A program made the position numbers and the translations under genes. The notes beneath the pieces were generated by a model. The model was not told the DNA's origin and did no database searches. It saw nothing but the letters and a program-made list of their open reading frames with translations. Shown here in pieces: positions 30,231 through 39,145 of a stretch of DNA of 64,000 nt (the stretch's first letter is position 1; each line of letters opens with the position of its first letter). The DNA comes from Polaribacter glomeratus (GTDB lineage Bacteria > Bacteroidota > Bacteroidia > Flavobacteriales > Flavobacteriaceae), in the NCBI RefSeq assembly GCF_002954665.1, contig NZ_MSCM01000001.1, forward strand, positions 209,183 through 273,182, in the 5' to 3' direction.

Positions 30231-30295
30231 AAAAGTATAAAAATAAAACTAAATTTATCTATTTCCTAAAATTTCATTAATAAAAAGGAAAGAAA

Positions 30296-31360
30296 CTAGA
30301 CGGTTCTAGTTCTATTTATTAACCAAAAGTCTGCTAAAACTAATGCTGTTAATGCTTCTATAATAGGAACAGCTCTGGGCACAACACAAGGATCGTGTCT
30401 TCCTTTTCCAGTGATTTCTGCAAGTTCACCATCAGAATTTATGGTTTGTTGGTTTGTCATAATAGTTGCCACAGGTTTAAAAGCAACTCTAAAATAAATG
30501 TCCATTCCGTTGCTAATACCACCTTGAATTCCTCCGGATAAATTAGATTGTGTAGAACCATCAGCATTAAAAATATCATTGTGTTCAGAACCTTTCATTT
30601 TTGCACCACAAAATCCACTACCAAATTCAAAGCCTTTTACAGCATTAATGGATAACATTGCACGACCTAATTCTGCATGCAATTTATTAAAAATGGGTTC
30701 ACCTAAACCAACAGGAACATTTTGAGCAACACAAGTAATTGTGCCACCAATGGTATCACCAGCTTTTCTTATTTCTTTAATTTTGGTAATCATTTTTTCT
30801 GCGGATGCTTCATCAGGGCAGCGAACGATATTGTTTTCTGTTTTTGTAAAATCTAAATCTTGATATGGTTTATCAAGAAAAATATCACCAACAGAAGAAG
30901 TGAAAGCATTGATTTTAATACTTGCAATTAATTGTTTAGCCAAAGCGCCAGCCACGACCCAATTTGCTGTTTCACGAGCAGAACTTCTTCCGCCACCTTT
31001 ATGATCTCTGATACCAAATTTTTTGTCATAAGTAAAATCGGCGTGAGAGGGTCTGTACACATTTGTGTTGTGATTGTAATCTTTGCTTTTTTGGTTCGTG
31101 TTTTTTATAATAAAACCAATTGAAGTTCCTGTAGTTTTACCTTCGAAAATACCCGAAAGAAACTCAACCGTATCTGGTTCTTTACGTTGTGTAACTATTT
31201 TAGACTGACCAGGTTTGCGTCTATTTAATTCTTCTTGAATTGATTCAAAATCTAACTCTAATCCCGCAGGAAAGCCATCTATTACACCGCCAATAGCAGT
31301 TCCGTGAGATTCACCATAAGTTGTAACTTTTAAAAGATTTCCGAAAGAATTAAAAGACAT
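30296..31360 (-). CDS. aroC: Chorismate synthase
   Basis: A 354-residue chorismate synthase, the last step of the shikimate pathway (EPSP to chorismate, reduced FMN cofactor). Signatures visible: [16 protein letters not shown] at residues 14-29, [14 protein letters not shown] and [13 protein letters not shown] in the middle, and [16 protein letters not shown] with [14 protein letters not shown] toward the C-terminus. Full length. It reads away from tRNA-Ser; no other aromatic-pathway genes are nearby. Confidence 0.97.
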   Translation of the reverse strand: MSFNSFGNLLKVTTYGESHGTAIGGVIDGFPAGLELDFESIQEELNRRKPGQSKIVTQRKEPDTVEFLSGIFEGKTTGTSIGFIIKNTNQKSKDYNHNTNVYRPSHADFTYDKKFGIRDHKGGGRSSARETANWVVAGALAKQLIASIKINAFTSSVGDIFLDKPYQDLDFTKTENNIVRCPDEASAEKMITKIKEIRKAGDTIGGTITCVAQNVPVGLGEPIFNKLHAELGRAMLSINAVKGFEFGSGFCGAKMKGSEHNDIFNADGSTQSNLSGGIQGGISNGMDIYFRVAFKPVATIMTNQQTINSDGELAEITGKGRHDPCVVPRAVPIIEALTALVLADFWLINRTRTV

Positions 31361-31524
31361 AAATTTGATATTATTATTTACGCAAATATAGTAAACTATG
31401 TAGAGATATTACATAGTCTGTGCTATTTCTACATGATTTCTAAGATAAATTTTGTTTTTATAACCGTTGATTATTAGTAAGATATAAAATATTTTAAATG
31501 ATATTCAAAAAATGTAAAATTTTA

Positions 31525-31556
31525 TTTCTCTATAATGAAAAAGGTTTCTATATTTG
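31525..31556 (+). promoter_or_regulatory. Promoter of tRNA-Ser
   Basis: -7 box TATATTTG (31549-31556), followed by CATCC as at the other stable-RNA promoters; the -33 region is a weak TTTC. Distance to the mature tRNA is about 30 nt. Confidence 0.7.
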
Positions 31557-31590
31557 CATCCGCATTCAGGGAATACCTGATGAGACTTCT

Positions 31591-31675
31591 GGAGAAATGG
31601 CAGAGCGGTCGAATGCGGCAGTCTTGAAAACTGTTGACTGTAACAGGTCCGGGGGTTCGAATCCCTCTTTCTCCG
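31591..31675 (+). tRNA. tRNA-Ser (anticodon TGA)
   Basis: 85-nt class II tRNA, acceptor GGAGAAA / TTTCTCC, anticodon TGA in the loop CTTGAAA, long variable arm, T-arm GGGGGTTCGAATCCCTC, discriminator G. Not CCA-encoded. Confidence 0.97.
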
Positions 31676-31698
31676 CTGATTGATTATCAATCAACACC

Positions 31699-31735
31699 AA
31701 AACCCTTTAAAACATATGTTTTAAAGGGTTTTTAC
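31699..31735 (+). terminator. Rho-independent terminator of tRNA-Ser
   Basis: Fourteen-base perfect stem AAACCCTTTAAAAC / GTTTTAAAGGGTTT with a 4-nt loop and a T-run. Its CCCTTTAAAA core is also used by the hairpin at 48901. Confidence 0.9.
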
Positions 31736-31739
31736 TTTT

Positions 31740-32144
31740 CTACAAAACCAAAAAAATCACTAAAATGTATAAAAAATTAAGTTTAGTTTTGCTTGTTATT
31801 TTAAAAAGTCTGTTCCATGATTTCGGCAGCCTCTAAATTTACAAAGTTCCATCTTTATAAATGAGATTCATTTTTTTTATTGCAGTGTATCTTTATCAAT
31901 AAAAATTCAGAAAAACATAAATTTTTAAATTCAAAGAAGTAATTGCATAAACCATAGTTTAGGAATTAAATTGGATAGCGCAGAGATACAACAGTTTTTA
32001 AGTAGCTAATATCTATGTTAAATAACTAAATTAATTATTTTATACGTTAATAAAATGTGAGTAGAAGTATGAGAAAAAAGTTTTAAAAAAAACAATTTAG
32101 TTATAAAGCCTTGCCTTCAATTTTAAAAAGAATTTTAGAGTCTA
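31740..32144. other. Non-coding or decayed spacer
   Basis: About 400 AT-rich bases without a usable gene. On the plus strand a 23-codon frame at 31764 starts like a signal peptide (MYKKLSLVLLVIL) and stops. On the minus strand near 31800-31850 a short protein-like tail ending NLEAAEIMEQTFLK is interrupted by stops. Both look like remnants of the decaying locus that follows; neither is annotated as a gene. Confidence 0.5.
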
Positions 32145-32780
32145 CTATTTAAGCTTTAAAACACCAAAAGAGTTAGATATGTGAAAATTTGGAGTTTCTG
32201 TTTTTGGATTTACCCAAGTTATCCAAGTTGGAAGAAATGAGTTATCTTTTTGTTGATTGTATTTTGCTCTGTAAATTCCAGTTTCAATTAAGCCGTTTTT
32301 AAGTAGTTTTAAATCCTTTAGCGATTGAATAGAAATTGCAATTTCTACGATAAAATAATTTTTATGTACCGTTGATTTCACTTCTATTTCTTGGCTTGGC
32401 CAATTCCAATTAAAGTCAAATTCTTTATTTGGTTTTGCTTTAAAATCCATAATTCTACCAGATGTATCAATCTCTAAACAGTAATATGGATTTAAAGAAT
32501 CATCACTTCTAAAAAACAGTTCTACCCTGTCAGAGTTATTGATACTATCGTTTTTATCTTCGGATGGATAAGTGAATGTTTGATTATCATCAACCTTAAA
32601 TTGAAAATAGATTTTTTCTGAATTATGAATAGCTTTAAATTCAATTTTTTTTACGAGTTGATCATTCCAAGGAGAAGAAAAATTGGTTAAAGAATTAGCT
32701 TCTTTCCAGATTGGATGATTTCCATCACCAAAAATAATTATCTCTTTTACTTTTGTTGATTTTACTTTGTAAGTTTCCAA
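32145..32780 (-). CDS. CBM9-like carbohydrate-binding protein
   Basis: A 211-residue protein resembling the stand-alone family-9-like carbohydrate-binding proteins of Bacteroidota: IIIFGDGNHPIWKEANSLTNFSSPW, KIYFQFKVDD, SDRVELFFRSDDSLNPYYCLEID, FNWNWPSQEIEVKSTVH and the closing TPNFHISNSFGVLKL. No signal peptide is seen. The start is TTG and could be a remnant start, because the neighbouring genes are broken. It probably bound a polysaccharide product of the locus. It could still be functional. Confidence 0.72.
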   Translation of the reverse strand: METYKVKSTKVKEIIIFGDGNHPIWKEANSLTNFSSPWNDQLVKKIEFKAIHNSEKIYFQFKVDDNQTFTYPSEDKNDSINNSDRVELFFRSDDSLNPYYCLEIDTSGRIMDFKAKPNKEFDFNWNWPSQEIEVKSTVHKNYFIVEIAISIQSLKDLKLLKNGLIETGIYRAKYNQQKDNSFLPTWITWVNPKTETPNFHISNSFGVLKLK

Positions 32781-32794
32781 TTTTTAATATTTTT

Positions 32795-33055
32795 TTAGTT
32801 CGTAGAATTTAGCTTCTTTTTAGCTAGAATCAGCCAAGTTTAAGCTGCGACATCTTCTTTTCTTAATCCATAACCATGATCGCCATAGATTAGTGTTTGT
32901 AACTTTAAATTGCAATTTAATTCTTTTAAGTATTTGGCAAATATAAGTGTGCTATTAAAATAAATATCGTCTTTTGTACCAAAAATAAAAGTAGGAGAAA
33001 CAGATATTGAGAAAATAATAAAAAAGGTTTTTTTATTTACTGATGTTAATTTCAT
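32795..33055 (-). pseudogene. Remnant of an alpha/beta-hydrolase esterase
   Basis: A 71-codon frame (32840-33055) whose second half is the C-terminal part of a BD-FAE/Axe-type esterase: SPTFIFGTKDDIYFNSTL (acid residue) and YGDHGYGLRKEDVAA (catalytic His). An in-frame TAA then interrupts a continuation TWLILAKKKLNSTN that matches the expected C-terminal helix, down to 32795. The nucleophile elbow and oxyanion half of the enzyme are missing, so there has been both an internal deletion and a stop mutation. Part of the decayed polysaccharide locus. Confidence 0.7.
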
Positions 33056-33091
33056 TACAGAATTTTATTTTTAACTAAAAACTAAACTATT

Positions 33092-33778
33092 TTATAATTG
33101 AATTACTTTAAAATCTTCAATTAACATATGGTTATTTACAGTTCTAAATCCGAAGTAACCCTTTTTATAAGGTTCTAAGTCGATAACTTTATAGATGATT
33201 TTGCCGTCTCTAGCATAGCTTGTGCTATTATTTTTTACTATTATTGTTATATGCATTTTTTTATTAGCAGTAATCATAAATTTTTTATCGGATAAATCGT
33301 GTTCTGCCAATAAGGGTCTGTTGATATTTCCATTATATCTTCTAAACCTAGTTTTTGTATTATGATGACCACCATAGCCTACATAATATAATTTTAGGTG
33401 ATGGTAATTAGGGAAAAGGCCCATTCTGTTTTTTGAATCTTCAAAAAAAGCATCTAAATTATTTGGATCATTTGCCATCCAAAAGCAGTTCATATCAGAA
33501 ACTCTATCGTATGAACCACCTTCATTAATAATTGTAATATCGTATTCAATTTTTATATTGCCTTCTAATTTATTTTTAAACCAAATGGTACAACCTTTTG
33601 CATCAATAACTTCTAGCGTATTATTTTTAAAAGTAGATGTTCCTTTTGGTTGTTGTTCTACAACCCAATTTTTAGAAGTATTTAAAACATCTTTGTAAAT
33701 TATTTTTTCTGATGTAGCGTTACATCCGCAGAAAATAATAGCCAAAAATAAAGAAGATAAATAAAGTGCTTTAAACAT
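33092..33778 (-). CDS. DUF6250-like lipoprotein
   Basis: A 228-residue protein with a lipoprotein-type signal peptide (LSSLFLAIIFCGC) followed by a concanavalin-like beta-sandwich: GCTIWFKNKLEGNIKIEYDI, SDMNCFWMANDPNNLDAFF, LKLYYVGYGGHHNTKTRFRRYNG and GYFGFRTVNNHMLIEDFKV. These features match, from memory, DUF6250 proteins of Bacteroidota polysaccharide loci. It appears full length. It lies 3 bp after the sulfatase fragment, so they were once cotranscribed. Probably surface-exposed and glycan-active or glycan-binding. Confidence 0.65.
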   Translation of the reverse strand: MFKALYLSSLFLAIIFCGCNATSEKIIYKDVLNTSKNWVVEQQPKGTSTFKNNTLEVIDAKGCTIWFKNKLEGNIKIEYDITIINEGGSYDRVSDMNCFWMANDPNNLDAFFEDSKNRMGLFPNYHHLKLYYVGYGGHHNTKTRFRRYNGNINRPLLAEHDLSDKKFMITANKKMHITIIVKNNSTSYARDGKIIYKVIDLEPYKKGYFGFRTVNNHMLIEDFKVIQL

Positions 33779-33781
33779 AAT

Positions 33782-34282
33782 TTAGTAGTTTTTATTAATA
33801 GTTACTGTATTTGCATTCGCGTTTTTTTGAAGTTCATATAACCTTTTTAAAAGCAACTTTACTTTTGCTGGATGTTGTTCTGCAAGATTATTATGCTCAG
33901 AAATATCTTCTTGTAGATTATATAATTCTACAGTTTCCGTTTCATAAAATTCAATTAATTTCCAGTTTCCTTGTCTAATTGCTGCACCAGGCGCCCAACC
34001 ACTTCCATGATAATGAGGATAGTGCCAAAACAATTCTTTTCTGTCAATTTCACCATTTTCTTTAAGAATTTCTGATAAATCGACACCATCAATAATAGAA
34101 TTTTTATCAATTTTAATCTTTGCTTGCGCAAGTATTGTAGGAAAAAAATCATGACCAATTACAGGTGTATTATTAATCGTGTTTTCTGATAAATAATTTG
34201 CAGGTTTTATCAATAACGGAACTCTAATTCCGCCTTCATATAACCAACCTTTTCCACCTCGAAGAGGCAACACAGAGGTTGC
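33782..34282 (-). pseudogene. Sulfatase, C-terminal fragment
   Basis: About 165 codons of the C-terminal third of a family S1 sulfatase: ATSVLPLRGGKGWLYEGG, VPLLIKPANYLSENTINNTPVIGHDFFPTIL, WHYPHYHGSGWAPGAAIRQGNWKLIEFY and ELYNLQEDISEHNNLAEQHP. The N-terminal two thirds, including the Cys/Ser that becomes formylglycine, are absent. The fragment is fused, in another frame, to the HTCS fragment at an A7 tract (34283-34289). Not expected to be active. Confidence 0.85.
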
Positions 34283-34908
34283 TTTTTTTGATCATTATAA
34301 ATGGTTATGTTTTCTCTATTACAGATCCATAAATTATTGTTTGAAGTAACAAATAATGATCTAATTTGATTTTTTGTAGAAATTTGTGTTTTATCTACTA
34401 TATGTTTGCTTTTACCTGTATTTATATTAAACTTTTCTAAGCCCTCATTTGTTCCTATCCAAATATAAGCCGTTTTTGTAGCCGCTAAACTCCAAATTTC
34501 ATTATTGATTAAACTGCCATCAATATTAGAGCCTTTGTATCTTATAAAATTATCTGTTTGAGTAATATATTTGTTTAAACCGTTATTTGTACCAACCCAA
34601 ATAGAACCATTTTTATCTTCTAGCAAACATTTAATATAACTATTACTAATGCTGTTTTTATCCTTGTAATTATATCGGTAAGAAGTAAAAGTATGACCAT
34701 CATATTTATTTAAACCATCTCTAGTTCCAAACCAAAGAAACCCTTTAGAGTCTTGAAGAATACATAAAACTGAACTTTGTGATAAACCTTCTGTTAAAGA
34801 AAATTGTTTAAATTTTAATAACTGATTTTTGCTAGAAAAATCTTGAGCATTCGCTATTAATACAATCAATATAAAAGAGAGAGAAAATAGTATATTCTTA
34901 AGTTTCAT
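34283..34908 (-). pseudogene. Hybrid two-component system (HTCS) sensor, N-terminal fragment
   Basis: Starts with a signal peptide (NILFSLSFILIVLIANAQ) and two-component-regulator propeller blades: LTEGLSQSSVLCILQDSKGF, LWFGTRDGLNKYDGHTF, GSIWVGTNNGLNKY, YIWIGTNEGLEKFN, NLWICNRENITIYN. About 205 codons remain of a protein normally 1300-1400 residues long; kinase, receiver and AraC domains are gone. It runs straight into sulfatase sequence at 34283-34289, which marks a deletion of probably several kilobases. HTCS proteins are the usual in cis regulators of such loci. Confidence 0.85.
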
Positions 34909-34962
34909 CTATATTTTTAAATTAAATGTATCTAGTTGTCTAAAAAAAAAATGTAATAATTA

Positions 34963-35988
34963 TTAAACCTTTCGCAATGAAGATTTGCGTTCAATTAAAT
35001 TTGTTTTAACTATGATGGTTTCATTACTATTTTTTTTGCTTTCGTTAGAAATTTTCTGTAATAATAAGCTTGTTGCTACATTACCAATTTCTAGCCCAGA
35101 TTGATTAATAGTTGTTAAAGCGGGCTCTATAACAGACGAAGTTGTTTCATTACTAAAACCCACTATAGCAATGTCTTCTGGTATTTTTACATGTACACTT
35201 TTTAAATATTGAATTGCGCCAATAGCAACAACATCATTTGCGCAAAATAAACCATCTACTTTGTAAGGCAAAGCCAACATTTTTTTTACATTTTCTGCAC
35301 CATCATGTTCCATTAAGCTAGAAGTTATAACGAGTTCTTCTCTAAACGGAACGCTATATTTTTCTAGAGCAGCTTTGTAGCCCAGAAATCTGTTTTTATA
35401 AATCTCTAAATTTTGAGGCCCAGAAAAATGAGCAATTTCTGTACTTTTTTTCTTTATTAAATGTTCTGTGGCTTTAAAAGCCGCATCAAAGTCATCGATA
35501 ACAACTTTACTATTTCCAGAAATGTTACAATGTCTATCAAAAAAAACAAAAGGTATGCTTCTTTGTTTTAGTCCTTTTAAATGATCGTAATTTTTAGTTT
35601 CCATAGAAATAGAAATTAAAACACCATCAACTCTGTTTGCTAATAACGTATTTATAATACTTTGTTCTCGTTCTAAACTTTCTAAAGACTGACAAATAAT
35701 AACGTTATAACCAGCTTTAAAAGCAGTTTCTTCGATGCCCGCAATGGCAGAAGCAAAAAAATGACGCGAAATTCTTGGCACAATTACACCTAAAGTAAAT
35801 GTTTTGCTTTTACGTAAATTAGAAGCTAAATGGTTTCTTTGATACCCTAATTCAGTTGCTTTCTTTAAAACTTTATCTTTTGTTTTTTGTGTTACTCTTG
35901 GGCTGTTATTTAATGCCCTAGAAACAGTTGAACTATTTATTCCTAAAATTTCAGCAATGTGATGTATTGTTACTTCATTAGTATCCAT
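34963..35988 (-). CDS. LacI-family transcriptional regulator (LacI-1)
   Basis: A 341-residue LacI/GalR regulator. HTH near residues 6-30 (TIHHIAEILGINSSTVSRAL), hinge NHLASNLRKSK, then a periplasmic-binding-protein-like effector domain (TFTLGVIVPRISRHFFASAI, LANRVDGVLISIS, DGLFCANDVVAIGAI). It is divergent from kduI; the 182-bp spacer holds a 40-bp perfect palindrome and overlapping promoters for both genes. It is therefore the first candidate for the repressor of the kduI operon and, through the same palindrome, of the 40726-47923 operon. The effector could be a uronate intermediate. Confidence 0.93.
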   Translation of the reverse strand: MDTNEVTIHHIAEILGINSSTVSRALNNSPRVTQKTKDKVLKKATELGYQRNHLASNLRKSKTFTLGVIVPRISRHFFASAIAGIEETAFKAGYNVIICQSLESLEREQSIINTLLANRVDGVLISISMETKNYDHLKGLKQRSIPFVFFDRHCNISGNSKVVIDDFDAAFKATEHLIKKKSTEIAHFSGPQNLEIYKNRFLGYKAALEKYSVPFREELVITSSLMEHDGAENVKKMLALPYKVDGLFCANDVVAIGAIQYLKSVHVKIPEDIAIVGFSNETTSSVIEPALTTINQSGLEIGNVATSLLLQKISNESKKNSNETIIVKTNLIERKSSLRKV

Positions 35989-36063
35989 TCTTAAAAAATA
36001 CGCTTATTGTTAGTTTTATTATGAATCAGTGAATTTAAACATATTATTCACTTTATAGTTAAG

Positions 36064-36071
36064 CAAATATA
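36064..36071 (-). promoter_or_regulatory. -7 box of the LacI-1 gene
   Basis: TATATTTG on the minus strand; its first base abuts the 40-bp palindrome, so its -33 region lies inside the operator. The leader is about 70 nt and contains the inverted repeat AGTGAAT / ATTCACT (36028-36052). Confidence 0.6.
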
Positions 36072-36110
36072 AAATTATTAAAATACAATCGATTGTATTT
36101 TAATAATTTT
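36071..36110. promoter_or_regulatory. 40-bp perfect palindrome, LacI-type operator of kduI
   Basis: Core ATACAATCGATTGTAT, extended perfectly to 20 bp on each side of the central CG. The inner 26 bp are identical to the palindrome at 40670-40695. It covers the -33 region of the kduI promoter (-7 box TACTTTTG at 36114-36121) and that of the divergent LacI-1 gene, so one binding event would block both. Confidence 0.85.
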
Positions 36111-36113
36111 TAT

Positions 36114-36121
36114 TACTTTTG
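36114..36121 (+). promoter_or_regulatory. -7 box of the kduI operon
   Basis: TACTTTTG, perfect TAnnTTTG. An ATTG 18 nt upstream, inside the operator, would serve as -33 box. Start site expected near 36127, leader about 45 nt. Confidence 0.75.
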
Positions 36122-36170
36122 TATTTAAGTATAGAAAGTAATCTTCATTATTTAATATAAAAATACAATT

Positions 36171-37013
36171 ATGAAAACAAACTATAGTACACGTTATGCT
36201 GCATCTCCAAAAGATGTAAAAAACTACGACACCGCAAGAATTAGAGAAGAGTTTTTAATTGATAACTTAATGGTTGAAAATACCATAAACCTAGTATACT
36301 CGCATTATGATCGTTTTATTACCGGAAGTGCTGTACCAACAAAAACGCCATTAAAATTAGAAACTATTGATGCTTTAAAGTCTGAAAATTTTTTAGATAG
36401 AAGGGAATTAGGAATTATAAATGTTGGACAAAAAGGTAAAGTTTCTGTGGATGGAACTGATTATGTTTTAGAACATAAAGAGGCATTATATGTTGGGCAA
36501 GGAAATAAAAATGTTGAATTTTCAAGTGATGATGCTCAAAATCCTGCATTATTTTATTTAAACTCAACTCCTGCTCACAAAGTATTTCCAACAAAAAAGA
36601 TTGGTAGAAACGATGTTGAAACTATAGAATTAGGTTCTGCAGAAACCGCAAATGCACGAACATTAAGAAAATACATTGTAAACAGTGTTGTAGATGTTTG
36701 TCAATTACAAATGGGAATGACAACTTTAAAACCAGGAAGTTCTTGGAACACAATGCCTGCTCATGTGCATGACAGAAGAATGGAAGTGTATTTTTATTTT
36801 GAAGTTCCTTCAGATCAAGCTGTTTGTCATTTTATGGGCGAACCAACAGAAACAAGACACGTTTGGATGGCAAATAACCAAGCAGTAATTTCTCCTCCTT
36901 GGTCTATTCACTCTGGTTCTGGTACAAGTAGTTATTCTTTTATTTGGGGGATGGCTGGTGAAAATTTAGATTATGGTGATATGGATCATTGTAAAATTAA
37001 CGAATTAAGATAA
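36171..37013 (+). CDS. kduI: 5-dehydro-4-deoxy-D-glucuronate isomerase
   Basis: A 280-residue KduI: converts 5-keto-4-deoxyuronate (DKI), the rearranged unsaturated uronate released by polysaccharide lyases or unsaturated glucuronyl hydrolases, to 3-deoxy-D-glycero-2,5-hexodiulosonate. Cupin-type zinc ligands are visible in PAHVHDRRMEVYFYF (His, His, Glu) and in PPWSIHSGSGT (His). The length equals the E. coli enzyme (278). First gene of the kduI-kduD-DUF4861 operon, controlled by the palindromic operator upstream. Lyases are not in the window. Confidence 0.96.
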   Translation: MKTNYSTRYAASPKDVKNYDTARIREEFLIDNLMVENTINLVYSHYDRFITGSAVPTKTPLKLETIDALKSENFLDRRELGIINVGQKGKVSVDGTDYVLEHKEALYVGQGNKNVEFSSDDAQNPALFYLNSTPAHKVFPTKKIGRNDVETIELGSAETANARTLRKYIVNSVVDVCQLQMGMTTLKPGSSWNTMPAHVHDRRMEVYFYFEVPSDQAVCHFMGEPTETRHVWMANNQAVISPPWSIHSGSGTSSYSFIWGMAGENLDYGDMDHCKINELR

Positions 37014-37031
37014 TCAATAAAAATAAAAAAT

Positions 37032-37823
37032 ATGTCAATTAATTTATTTGATTTAACAGGAAAAGTGGCATTAATAACGGGTGCAACTCATGGTCTAGGA
37101 ATGGCAATGGCAACAGGAATTGGTAATGCCGGAGCTAAAATTGTGGTGAATGGAAACTCATCACAAGAAAAATTAGATGAAGCTGTTCAAAAATATAGAG
37201 CAGCAGGAATTGATGCTTATGGTTACCTTTTTAATGTTACTGATGAAAATGCTGTAAAAGAAAATATCGCAAAAATTGAAAAAGAAGTGGGCGCGATTGA
37301 TATTTTGGTAAACAATGCAGGAATCATAAAAAGAACACCGCTAGTAGACATGGAAGTTGCAGATTTTAAAGAAGTAATAGATGTAGATTTAGTGGCTCCT
37401 TTTATCGTTTCTAAACATGTTGTGAAAGGAATGATTGCCAGAAAAAGTGGTAAAATTATCAATATTTGTTCTATGATGAGCGAGCTTGGTAGAGATACTG
37501 TAAGTGCTTATGCTGCAGCAAAAGGTGGTTTAAAGATGCTAACAAGAAGTATGGCAACAGAATGGGCTAAGTTTAATATTCAAACAAACGGAATTGGTCC
37601 CGGTTATTTTGCAACAAGTCAAACTGCACCAATTAGAGTTGATGGTCATCCATTTAACGAGTTTATTATTAAAAGAACACCAGCTTCACGTTGGGGAGAT
37701 CCAGAAGATTTACAAGGTGCTGCAATATTTTTAAGTTCTAAAGCTAGTGATTTTGTAAACGGACATATTGTTTATGTTGATGGTGGAATTTTAGCAACGA
37801 TTGGTAAACCGGCTAATGAATAA
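37032..37823 (+). CDS. kduD: 2-dehydro-3-deoxy-D-gluconate 5-dehydrogenase
   Basis: A 263-residue SDR enzyme that reduces the KduI product to 2-keto-3-deoxygluconate. The cofactor motif TGATHGLGMAMA is at residues 16-27, NNAG and the SxnYxxxK catalytic set (CSMMSELGRDTVSAYAAAKGG) follow, and the C-terminus VNGHIVYVDGG is typical. Begins 18 bp after kduI. The next enzymes (KDG kinase and aldolase) are not in this window. Confidence 0.95.
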   Translation: MSINLFDLTGKVALITGATHGLGMAMATGIGNAGAKIVVNGNSSQEKLDEAVQKYRAAGIDAYGYLFNVTDENAVKENIAKIEKEVGAIDILVNNAGIIKRTPLVDMEVADFKEVIDVDLVAPFIVSKHVVKGMIARKSGKIINICSMMSELGRDTVSAYAAAKGGLKMLTRSMATEWAKFNIQTNGIGPGYFATSQTAPIRVDGHPFNEFIIKRTPASRWGDPEDLQGAAIFLSSKASDFVNGHIVYVDGGILATIGKPANE

Positions 37824-37824
37824 T

Positions 37825-37845
37825 CAGTTACCAGTTTGCAGTAAA
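37825..37845. repeat. CAGTNNN heptamer array
   Basis: CAGT at 37825, 37832 and 37839, exactly 7 bp apart, directly after the kduD stop. Same unit as in the rpoB-rpoC spacer. Confidence 0.6.
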
Positions 37846-37852
37846 CAAAATT

Positions 37853-37870
37853 AAAACCTCAAAGGTTTTT
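37853..37870 (+). terminator. Short hairpin after kduD
   Basis: Seven-base stem AAAACCT / AGGTTTT with a 3-nt loop and a terminal T. May lower read-through into the DUF4861 gene. Confidence 0.5.
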
Positions 37871-37969
37871 AAAATCTTTAAGGCTTATATACAAAACGTT
37901 TTTGCGAACATTGCAAAACTTTTGTATCCGTTATCTTTATTTCGTCAACAAATTAAAAAATAATTAATT

Positions 37970-39145
37970 ATGAACATTATAAAAAAGCTGTCTTATTTAT
38001 TAGTTGTAACACTTTTATTTTCTTGTGGAATTGCAAAAAAAACAACAATTATTACTGTAAAAAATAGCTTAGATTTTGAACGTAGTTTTGAAACTATAGA
38101 AGTTAATAAATCATCTTTAAATACCAATGATTTATCTTTAGTAGGAATAAAAAATACAGCAACAGGAGAACTTTTAGTCACTCAGTTAGTAGATCTAGAT
38201 GGAGATGGCATAATGGATGAGTTGTTGTTTCAACCAAAAATAAGTCCGAATTCAGAAGTTAATTTTGAAGTTGTAAAACTTACAGAATTAGAAAAACCAA
38301 AGGCAGATGCGTTATGTTACTCTCGTTTTGTGCCAGAAAGAACAGACGATTATACTTGGGAAAACAACAAAGTAGCTTTTAGAGTTTATGGACCGGTTGC
38401 TCAAAAAATGATAGAAGATAATATTCCTGGCGGAACCTTATCTAGCGGAGTTGATGCTTGGCTAAAAAGAGTAGAATACCCAATTATTAACAAATGGTAC
38501 AAAGAAACTTTGGTTGATAAAACAGGAAGTTACCATAAAGATACAGGTGAGGGTTTAGACGATTTTCACGTAGGTGTAAGTAGAGGTGTAGGAGGTATTG
38601 CTGTAAAAGTTGATGAAGAGTATTATTTATCAAAAAACTATACAAAATGGAGAACAATTACAACAGGCCCTTTAAGAACTAGCTTTTATTTAGAATATGA
38701 AGATTGGGATGCTGCTGGAAATAAAATAACAGAATCTAAAATAATTAGTTTAGATCTAGGAAGTAATTTCTCTAAATTTTCTACAAATATTTCTGGAACC
38801 AATACAATTTCGGCAGGTTTAACATTACATGAAAAAGATGGAGAAGTTACAGGAAATAATGAAAATGGTTGGGTAAGTTATTGGCAACCTCACGCAGATT
38901 CTGAACTAGGAACTGCTATTATTGCTGATACAAGCACTTATAAGAGTTTTGAAAACTATGACGTAGAAACTAAAGATTTAAGTAATGCATATGCGCATTT
39001 AAATGTAAATGATAACAAGGTAGTTTATTACGCAGGTTTTGGTTGGTTAAAAAGCAAGCAATTTGAATCTAAAGAAGCTTGGGAAACTTATTTAAATATT
39101 TTTTCTGAACAGATTAATAATCCGTTAAAAGTTAGCGTAAAATAA
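37970..39145 (+). CDS. DUF4861 family lipoprotein
   Basis: A 391-residue protein with a lipoprotein signal (YLLVVTLLFSCG) and a DUF4861-like body: TATGELLVTQLVDLDGDGIMDELLF, PERTDDYTWENNKVAFRVYGP, SSGVDAWLKRVEYPIINKWY, YHKDTGEGLDDFHVG and GNNENGWVSYWQPH. DUF4861 proteins accompany uronate-polysaccharide loci in Bacteroidota; the reaction is not known to me. It is third in the kduI operon, 146 bp after kduD with a hairpin between. Confidence 0.82.
   Translation: MNIIKKLSYLLVVTLLFSCGIAKKTTIITVKNSLDFERSFETIEVNKSSLNTNDLSLVGIKNTATGELLVTQLVDLDGDGIMDELLFQPKISPNSEVNFEVVKLTELEKPKADALCYSRFVPERTDDYTWENNKVAFRVYGPVAQKMIEDNIPGGTLSSGVDAWLKRVEYPIINKWYKETLVDKTGSYHKDTGEGLDDFHVGVSRGVGGIAVKVDEEYYLSKNYTKWRTITTGPLRTSFYLEYEDWDAAGNKITESKIISLDLGSNFSKFSTNISGTNTISAGLTLHEKDGEVTGNNENGWVSYWQPHADSELGTAIIADTSTYKSFENYDVETKDLSNAYAHLNVNDNKVVYYAGFGWLKSKQFESKEAWETYLNIFSEQINNPLKVSVK

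Noticed and set aside
31498..31690. Frames of 61 codons on both strands across tRNA-Ser
   Set aside because: They run through the tRNA and its promoter; the tRNA explains the sequence.
33782..34273. Sulfatase fragment as an independent short gene starting at the GTG at 34273
   Set aside because: The homology continues upstream of this codon in the same frame and the catalytic part of the family is missing; it is a truncated gene.
36028..36052. AGTGAAT/ATTCACT inverted repeat as a second operator
   Set aside because: It lies in the LacI-1 leader with an 11-bp spacer, occurs once, and has no partner elsewhere in the window; noted only as a possible hairpin.
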